Shown here in pieces: positions 56,201-64,000 of a DNA stretch of 64,000 bases. Numbering within the stretch: the stretch's first letter is position 1; every line of letters starts with the position of its first letter. Both the position numbers and the translations under genes were made by a program. Origin of the DNA: Membranipora membranacea (lineage: Eukaryota > Bryozoa > Gymnolaemata > Cheilostomatida > Membraniporidae); assembly GCA_914767715.1 (NCBI GenBank), contig OU612067.1:34880162-34944161 (forward strand), given 5' to 3'. The notes beneath the pieces are model-generated. The model saw nothing but the letters and a program-made list of their open reading frames with translations. It made no database searches and was not told the DNA's origin.

Positions 56201-58470
56201 GGACAGATTATCAGTAGAGTGTGGGCTGAGAGGAGCAGTCAGTTCTGGTTCATGTTTATCGGAATGATGGGAATTCCCGACACTAGCATAGTCTGGTTTA
56301 TATGACTGAGATGGTGAAGGGTTAGATGTATAGTCTGGTTTAAAGGACTCAGGTAGCTCGTAGTTAGATGTATCTTCTAGCTGCATTGAGTGTCTTGATA
56401 TAATGGTAAGTTTCTTTGTAACTGTGTTGGAGCTGAGAGAGTTGAGCGCCTCGTTCAGCCAATCGATTTTATCAGTTTTATTATCTGAGCTCAGCTGATG
56501 TGACACGATCTCAGCAGGAGAAGACAACTCAATGTCATCGAAGCAGTCAGCGAAGTCCTCATCATCAGAATGTACTGTGACTGTAGCAGCTGCTGCTGCC
56601 GCTGGTCTCTTGTGTATTTGTGAACTTTGCCCTTTTGAAATGTTATGATCTCCGACAATAACTGTAGCTTTCAGAGACTCAGCTAATTTAATGTCCAAGT
56701 TATTATCAGTGGGTAAAAAATACCATGATACATCATCGTCTAACACTCGCTGGTCTGTCTTTGATTCTTTTCCCCGACCTGCTGTTAGGTTATCCCATTT
56801 CCTGCCTTGTGACTGTATCTTCTGCTCAGACACAGTTTTTGTTACTGATATATCGCTGTTGGTTTGAGGCTTCACAGGCTCAATGATACCAAACCCCTGG
56901 TCATTAACGCTTCCTGATGTGTATGTCAGGGGAGAGGTCAAGGGAGCAGTTAGGGGAAAGAGATTTGTTGTGATTGAGATTGCTTTGCTGTTAACATGTT
57001 TTATAATCAGTTCAAATATGTCATCTAAGGTGTGGCTGATCTCTGCAGTGGGTATGTTCTAAAAAACAAACATTTCGATTAAATTCAAAATACATGCTGG
57101 TCATTCAACAGTAAAAACATCAATAATGTTGTATTCAAAGTATCATAAGTAAGAGGGCATCAGTAACGCAGGACTCGGTACAAGTCAACCAGACTGATTC
57201 AAACACATAGTCGTGTAATTATTATATAAGACGTTAACTCATAATCAAGATGTAATTATCTGTCAACAAACACCAAACATTACCAGTAAAGTTATACTTA
57301 CTTGATCTAGTAATCTTATATAGACTCTGTACCAAGCCAGTATGAGACAAAGTAGGGATCTCACACCACACCCATACTTTTCGTGAAATGTAGACACACA
57401 GTCTAACACAATACTAGCCAAGGGGTGCTTCAAGAAAAGACAAATGGCAGTTTAAATAAAACACTTCAGTGAGATAGGGTACCTTTTTATAGTAAACCAA
57501 GCTATGCTTATTTAGTTTTATGACAAGCAGAGCTGGGTTACCACATGGTCACCGACTCACTGTACATACTTGAGACCAAATATGGTTTTCAACAGCACAG
57601 AATGTCTCCCATTATCATCATATAACGTCAGACATGTCTATAGAAAATCCTTCTGATCCGCTAAAATGTGATTAGTAAAACAACCTACTGCGCATGTGAC
57701 CAGAATGACAAGCGATAAACGATAAGATTATGACTATGCTGACCTGTATATCAAGGTTATTCAGGAGTTCATGACAGCATTCAGTATGTACCGCCTCATC
57801 TCTACCTATTATGAACTTCAACCTACGAAAAATAAACACAAATCATGAAAAAAATTTGAACTTGGGAATTATTTGATCTCCTTTTCTAATGATTCGATAT
57901 CGTGAGTAGTGTGATAATTGTCGCTGCTCTGTATGATATCTGTATAATGCCCTAAGATCAGAAGAGCTATCCGACTGATATATTTGTATACAATAATACC
58001 CTGATGTATATCGTTTATATGACATTTATATATAATACACATAAAATTATAATGGATAAGAGGAATGTACCCACCCTGACCAAGGAGTTTTCTACTTACC
58101 TTTCAAACATGTGAAAAGTTGTAAACTAACCCCTCATGGAAATTACACTTGTTTATACAAGGCTAGAAATATTTTGACATACCTTGTTTGTGACCCATAG
58201 CCTCTAACAGCAAAGCCACCTGAAACATAAGAGCACATACCAGCTTTCCAACAGAAGTATGGGTTAGATAGACTAAAATACTAATTACAGATTTGAGTTA
58301 TAATTAAATGAGCGCGATGATGTGTATATGTAGTATAGAAGAATACTTTTGAGAAATATCCTCTACTCACATAGCGAGACTTACGTAGACAAAGACTTAA
58401 TCACTAGTATTCGGATCTACTTACATAAAAAATTGAGAAGTTGATTCGTAGTTGTAACTTTTGAAGCCAT
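50229..58470 (-). CDS. BBS12: BBS12, chaperonin-like Bardet-Biedl syndrome protein
   Basis: Minus-strand exons are 58470-58425, 58219-58183, 57822-57744, 57427-57302, 57058-55889, 54366-54181, 54019-53852, 51344-51225, 51080-50921 and 50440-50229. All phases match: 767 aa (human 710). Matches to BBS12 include RLKFIIGRDE near the N-terminus, CGVRSLLCLILAW (about 74-86) where ATP-binding chaperonins have GDGTT, FQGDLTSEFTHTGY (about 488-501), ERFNHSLSRLL (about 660-670) and a C-terminus with VETFISAWENSLSLV. With BBS6 and BBS10 it belongs to the complex that helps assemble the BBSome for ciliary transport. Lack of GDGTT suggests no ATPase, as in vertebrates. Exon 5 carries a long Ser/Asp-rich insertion with a poly-Ala run. 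Intron 7 holds copies of the exon 7 end. Confidence 0.85.
50633..50706. repeat. 12-bp repeat in the last BBS12 intron
   Basis: Six copies of CACCCGATCGCT or CACCCGATCCCT lie between BBS12 exons 9 and 10. They give an unreal Pro/His-rich frame on the plus strand. Confidence 0.88.
51590..53865 (-). repeat. array carrying the BBS12 exon 7 donor, with six copies of the exon's 3' part
   Basis: On the minus strand the 32-base unit is the exon end ATACATGATGTACATGAG with the donor GTAAGT and following intron bases, repeated dozens of times. Six longer blocks (starting near 52125, 52295, 52468, 52706, 52875 and 53072) also carry about 105 bases of exon 7, encoding VVLENIPHSVLTHITHL almost unchanged, each followed by the donor. 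These exon copies stay in frame with a possible acceptor ACACTTAGAG. The array fills most of intron 7. Confidence 0.92.
54560..55858 (-). repeat. 28-bp highly homogeneous minisatellite in BBS12 intron 5
   Basis: About 46 copies of a 28-base unit containing GTGAGGAGAGTAATGTGGAG follow one another with almost no variation. The array begins about 30 bases inside the intron after the exon 5 donor and does not include the splice site itself. Confidence 0.93.
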
Positions 58471-59614
58471 CCATGGATTAAGGTCTGTACAGCTGAAGAT
58501 AAAGATTATATAAACACTCGATCCTTGATATAGAAATAGGGATTGACAAACATACTAGTTACACTTTGTTCTTGAGCTAGAATGGTTGTGGATTGAGTGA
58601 CATGGAATAGGGCCAGGCCTAGGCATACTGATACTTGATACTGTAGAGTAATCGCTTCTGGTGAAGGTTCCAGCGATGTTTCAGGCTCGTCTATCGGTAA
58701 TCAGTCCATTTCATAAATCGTGTAACCAGATTCTCACCATTTGCTGGAACCTGCCACAGGAGAATCTTTTGTTAACCTTTTTTGAAGGCCTATTTCAGTT
58801 GCTAATACTAATAGCATGATGCATTTTTTCTACTAACCTTGACATAGAGCCATACAACAGCGTACTCATGCACATGTAAACATGGTGATGTGTTTTACTG
58901 ACACTAGCTAGTATTTCTATATATTAACACTACTGTAACTATATACAATATAATATATTATATATATATATTATATCTATTCTACTAATGCTTCAAAAAA
59001 TAGCAAGTTTTTGAGTTTTTTTGCTTGGAGTTGGATGCCAATCTATTTCACTTCACAATTTATTTCATTGTTTGTGTGATTAACAGGATTCAGACATTCA
59101 ATCTATAGGGATTATGTTCATGCACAATGGTTATCTTCTCATATCAAAATCACAAAGAACTATTACCATTTTCAACAGTTTAAGTTGAAAAAATGCTGGG
59201 AAATCCGAAAGAAATAAAACACATGGGCTCATTATATCTGACCTAGTATTGCCTTTTTACTGCTCTATTTGAATGTCATTCCGCATTAAAACCAACAATA
59301 TCCCCACATATAATGCCATAATTATCAGATATTTAGACAATATAATCAAAAGTTTTAATAATTATCAAAATTTTCTATAATTGTCAATGACACTTCATTA
59401 GATGGGAGTCAGATTTTGTGTATGAATATAATACTAAACTAGTTTCACTTTAGAGAAAAGTGGCAATGTGAAAGTGGTAAACAGAAATGAGAACAACATC
59501 AAAACATATCGTGTTGTGTAAAAGGAGTTAACACACTGTGGATATATACTTTCTCTGTGGATATATCAACAAGGCCATGCGTCTAATGACTCACAGGATA
59601 ATCACTGAGTAATT
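58471..59614. other. divergent intergenic region between BBS12 and the secreted-protein gene
   Basis: The two genes start head to head about 1.1 kb apart, so this region should hold both promoters. I see AT-rich sequence with a short ATATAT palindrome near 58950-58975 and no gene. The start sites cannot be placed. Confidence 0.45.
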
Positions 59615-62600
59615 ATGACCTTTAAATGGAGTCAATTACAGTTAATCTCTGTGCTTTTATTATCATCATCATATTTTGAAGGTAAGCTGAGAGTGAGTTA
59701 CTGTTAGTTAACCCATAACAGACTCTTCTTTCTAAGTAAGTCTAGTCTAACCAATGAATGAGTGGGAGTTCATCATTGTTCTATCTGTAAATAACAGTTA
59801 CTGTTAGGAAGAATTGGAATGGGGTGTAGTAGCCTGTCATGAATGAGTAGGATAGCATTAGATTGTGAGGGTCTCGGTTAAGTTAAGGTATTAGTTACAA
59901 TCAATGAATAACATAAGTAATAATAGGTACTCTTTCCCCTGTGATGTTGTATTCCACATTTCTTAGTAACTTACCTGTAGTATCAACAGTCCAACCAATG
60001 AACTACGGACTTGGGTGTTCATTGGTCAGAGGCTGTTGCTTGCTATCCTCCAGTGACAATATTGTGGATTGTGATTGATTGATATGTAGCCCTATCTATG
60101 TGTTGTTTTTATTCATAGATTCTCTAAACATGTTATACATAGAAATAATAGGCATAGATGTCAGTGTCAGAACAATGAACATTTTCGATCAAAATTAGTA
60201 AACAATTCCAGGCATGTGACCATGGAGCGCTCTCACTCCTGTGTGTGATTGTGTTGGAGTTGGAATGGAATAGTTTTATTTGCTAATATGTTAAAGACCA
60301 CCTCGCAATTAAACAAGAACCATATATATCAGCTATTGAGAAGGTGAATACTTTAAGGCTCAAAGCTAGGTATGATATACTGACTCATGGAAAGACGGTT
60401 TAAACACCACAACGGGACCCAGCAATGGGCCATGTTAGGCCAATAACTCTGAAACATACACTGTGTTACGTAGGGTAGCCATAGTGAGATCGACTGTGCT
60501 GTGGGATGCGGGTGCAAGACTCCGAGTAGTGAATAGTGAGCTTGTAAATTAGCGCCATCGACATGAGACATTAATTTTGGCCAGCTAATAAGCTTGAGAA
60601 TGAGAGGAAATGTTGGACCACCGGAGACGGCGGAGAGTGGGGTGATAAAGCGTTCAAGTTCACTCTAGTCAGAATAAACTTGACTCAATGTAATAATGTA
60701 ATGTAATAATGTAATGCTACATTCAGGACTTTGATAAAAATGGGTACTTATCATATATGGAACTGGGAAGTTCTGCATGATGCCGACAAATCATCTACAA
60801 ATTTTATATATACAAAACATCATTTTATTTTATAAGCTGCATTCAATAACTTGCCATTACTAATTGAACTCTATTTTGATGAAAATACATGATATGTGTA
60901 CACTTGACATTAGATCCTCTCCGCTAGTTTTTGGAGTGAGTTTAGCGAGGACCGACTCAGATACACTATAGGCCTAACTTAGCTGTAATAACCTCACTGA
61001 GCACTGCTTAGACATTTACTCTCATGTGAGGTTGTGAGCATGGATCTAATTTGTACTTATTAGCTCAGCAGAGGTTCACTCGTGGTGTTACATGTTATAC
61101 ATACCCTAATAAGAAGGGGAACATAGCCTATTATTACTACAGCTGCAGGCACATGACGTGATACTATGTTGTGTAACATACTCATAGCGATAGTAAGGCA
61201 CCACCCATAGATTTATAGATTTATAGATTTATAGATTTATACAGTACAGATCAGAGGCCGGCCGGGAATATCTGATATACCTAGTACTAGACAGTGTGTT
61301 CATCAGATCAGATAGGCCTGCGTAAAGAGTGGATATGTTAGTAAATACCAGTAAATACCGGCAGTTAGCAGACAAGATTTATTCTTAGTTGGCTATATTG
61401 AGAAGGTATTTTGATTAGTGGTCAGTTTTTTAGTCTATCTAACAGGAATAGGATGCAGCAGATGTTGTGGATTTTATTTGAGCTGATTTGAATGTTTTAT
61501 AAATAAGCGATCTAAATGCCTCTGTAACTTATTGTCACTCATTGTGCGAGTGTGTGCGAGTGTGTGCGTGTGACATTAACTAATTCAAACACAGGAGAGT
61601 TGTTGACATTTTCCTTTCTGTATGTTAGTATCCAGTTAGTATGTAGAGTGGAGGAGACAGATTTTCACTTTGCACTTAGATAATAAGTGGGTACTTTCAT
61701 GCCATTAGATTGAAGGGTTAATTTAAGATATTATATAACTCTAGTGGCATGGGAGCTTAGTGTTCTGCTGTGCTGCTTAGCCTACTGTAGGCCTATGATA
61801 TAAACATAGATATGAGACACAGCACTGTAAAGCACTGGGTACCTGTCACTGTAAAGCACTGAGTACCTGTCACTGTAATACATCAGCATTCTCAATACTC
61901 CCTTTAGTTAGCTAGCTGAGAAGAAGAAATAATAAACTGGCTGCCAGAATAAGAAAAGTACTGTTAGAGTCTGTTAGAGTCTGTTAGAGTCTGTTAGAGT
62001 CTGTTAGAGTCTGTTAGAGTCTGTTAGAGTCTGTTAGAGTCTGTTAGAGTCTGTTAGAGTCTGTTAGAGTCTGTTAGAGTCTGTTAGAGTCTGTTAGAGT
62101 CTGTGTCAGTCGATGTATCTTTCGATTAGAGTAAAATTGTGACCAAACAGAAAAAAGTAAAACTTTATAATAAATATACAATCACTACAACCAAGGAGTA
62201 ACTTGCTAGAACAAGTGGTGATCACACAGACTGGCCGTTCTACTCATGCTATAAATTATCTTTTTAAGTTCAATTGATATAGTTAAACAGTTTGGTAATT
62301 TAGAGATATTAATAGGAGGCTTACTTACTACTATTAATTTTAATGTAATATAGAAGAAGCTGTACTGTGTTAGACAAAGAGCTAGATTAATGCAGAGATA
62401 ATAAGATATATTTATAACTTTAATAGCTACTAGATAATAGGCCAGTGTATCTGATCCGCACATCATTAGGATTATATATATGTAACCATCTTCTGGTAAA
62501 TTCTATACTGTAATAATATAAACCCTACCACTCACACGACATTTATGCCTAACTAGTGTAAATTTTACTCCCACAGCTGATCATATATTACTCTGTTATC

Positions 62601-63051
62601 ACAGTGACTGTTTAGTCCTATTTGAGCTGCTCAGTTGAGACGATGTTGCGTCTGACCAGCCAGGACACGGAACTCTGGTTGTGTAATTTATCAGTCTAAC
62701 GGGACAATATGAAATATGAAATTAATGTACAAATTAATCACCAAATATATATTTGGAATCTTCAGGCTGCTCTCTCCCTACTAACCACCAGCTCCCCCAC
62801 TCCCTCCCCCTACAAGCTAACGATCTGCTGATATTATCTTTTCTAGGGGCGTATAGCAGCTCACACACATGGTATCAGGGATGTTATACTCTCCGCCCCC
62901 TACTTGTGGAGGGCTATGAGAATATTACACTATCTGAGATATTAGAGAGGCCTCCAGCAGAGCTACAACTCAATATAACACAATACTATACAGACTATAA
63001 TACAGTCGAGTCTCAGCCTCTGTATGGATCGACTCACTGCAGCGCTCATGG
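59615..63051 (+). CDS. putative secreted or membrane protein, first two exons (3' truncated by window)
   Basis: Exon 1 (59615-59681) encodes MTFKWSQLQLISVLLLSSSY followed by a short hydrophilic part, a good signal peptide. Its donor GAAG|GTAAGC joins in phase to exon 2 (62766-63051, acceptor AATCTTCAG, donor CATGG|GTAGGT). Exon 2 encodes about 95 aa with Asn-x-Ser/Thr sites (ENIT, LNIT) and ends in THCSAHG, which resembles the start of an EGF-like module (CxxHGxC). The matching phase and the signal peptide support a real gene. I do not recognise the family. Later exons lie beyond the window or were not found in the last 950 bases. Confidence 0.5.
60385..60500 (+). mobile_element. diverged fragment of the window's SINE-like family
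   Basis: GACCCAGCAATGGGCCATG and the following ACACTGTGTTACGTAGGGTA match the units at 47.1-47.6 kb. Only the head part is present. It lies in intron 1 of the secreted-protein gene. Confidence 0.5.
61961..62103 (+). repeat. 10-bp tandem repeat
   Basis: About 14 perfect copies of TCTGTTAGAG lie in intron 1 of the secreted-protein gene. Confidence 0.95.
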
Positions 63052-64000
63052 GTAGGTATACTCTAAGACTTGAATACAATATACCATTGGTAGTTTGGTC
63101 AAGGGGTTCTCCTAGAATTGTTAAACTATGTCGATGGATTGCTGACTTAATTATTGTGCTTGTGAAAAAAAAATTGTGTTAAACCCTGCACATTATTGAC
63201 AGAGCTCACACTTGGCTACTGACAGGCCTCACTATGGCTAAGTACTGGTTATAAGACTGCCAAGCCTCTCTCCGGCTCTCTCTGGTCTCAGCAGGGAGAA
63301 TGGTCTCAGGCCAATGACTTCTCAATAAACAACCTCTTCACTTTACATTTTTATCACTGAGCCGATCAGTATTTTTTTCCTTGATTGTTATTTTTGAAGT
63401 GATTATCCTATTGAGGTTTTAGTCTCTCACACATATAATACTTAGTCTAACTAGTCTATAACCTTATAACCACAGGCTGACCACTAATAGTTTATATTAC
63501 TGAGCAGAACAATACATGAGATATGTGAGTAATGTGTAGTAATGTGTATGACATTATGTGTCTGATATTACACTCGCGGCAGCAGACTAGTAATGTGATT
63601 GTCTGATATGAGCTGATGTTGTTTTGACTCCAAGCTATCACTTATTGACCACTCATCAGTGATAATCCTGAAGCCTTTTAGACTCACAGCTATTATGCTC
63701 ATTGGTAAAAAATATGAACTAAATTTACAGACTACAGACTGAGCCTTGTTCTTGCTCTGAGTAGGTAACCCATCTCATGTATAACTTGTGTTTCCTGGTA
63801 TGTTACTGTTTGATTGGCTCTAATCTCAGGTAGATCCTAACCTTAATATGACGAGGGTTTACCTGTGGCGGGGGGGGGGGGGGGGGGCATGAGGTGATCA
63901 GTTACTCAGGCTGTCACCTGATGGGACGGCTCAGGATTATATACACACTAGGACTGGATGATGGATGTATTAATATTTATCTGTGGCATTTCCTTCTATA
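63052..64000. other. right end of window without a recognised exon
   Basis: This is presumably intron of the secreted-protein gene. It contains an 18-base G homopolymer at about 63870-63887. I found no segment with matching phase and splice sites. Confidence 0.4.

Overview
The window is animal (metazoan) nuclear DNA, most likely from an invertebrate. It is AT-rich and its genes have many short exons with GT-AG introns. Transposable elements are abundant, and tandem repeats make up a large share of it (my estimate is about a fifth). I rebuilt the gene models by hand, joining open segments at splice sites with matching phase. The species cannot be told from the sequence alone.

Layout from left to right. 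(1) Positions 1-1436 hold the 5' end of an LTR retrotransposon on the minus strand: an LTR, a primer-binding-like site and a 336-codon frame that runs off the window. (2) Positions 2105-8966 (+) hold a complete 13-exon gene of the hnRNP M / MYEF2 family, with three RRMs and a Gly/Met-rich linker. (3) Positions 8967-13967 are repeat-rich with only weak exon-like candidates. (4) Positions 13968-17023 (-) hold the C-terminal five exons of an unrecognised gene whose four introns are all phase 1. (5) Positions 17654-37996 (+) hold a complete 12-coding-exon gene of the DUF1399 / glycine-rich domain (GRDP-like) family. One of its introns carries an antisense CR1-like LINE, which is itself interrupted by a TTAA-flanked element. 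(6) Positions 42559-49051 (+) hold a gamma-butyrobetaine dioxygenase-like gene with a readable TATA + initiator promoter. (7) Positions 50229-58470 (-) hold a complete 10-exon BBS12 gene (chaperonin-like Bardet-Biedl protein). (8) From 59615 (+) the first two exons of a probably secreted protein are visible.

The most striking signal is a repeated architecture. Many tandem arrays are not placed at random inside introns: their repeat unit straddles an exon-intron junction, so every copy carries a copy of the gene's own 5' or 3' splice site. I see this at hnRNP M exon 4 (13 donors), GRDP exon 1 (2 donors), exon 3 (decayed donors), exon 8 (5 acceptors on one side, about 150 donors on the other) and exon 10 (decayed), BBOX exon 6 (about 20 donors) and exon 8 (about 33 acceptors), and BBS12 exon 7 (dozens of donors plus six copies of the exon's 3' part). 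The unit always follows the orientation of its gene, on both strands. In the arrays I translated, copies other than the junction that keeps the frame lead to early stop codons.

The genes are unrelated in function (RNA binding, an unknown cytosolic GRDP protein, carnitine synthesis, ciliary chaperonin complex), so this is a random genomic neighbourhood and not a functional cluster. What unites them is the way their introns have grown.
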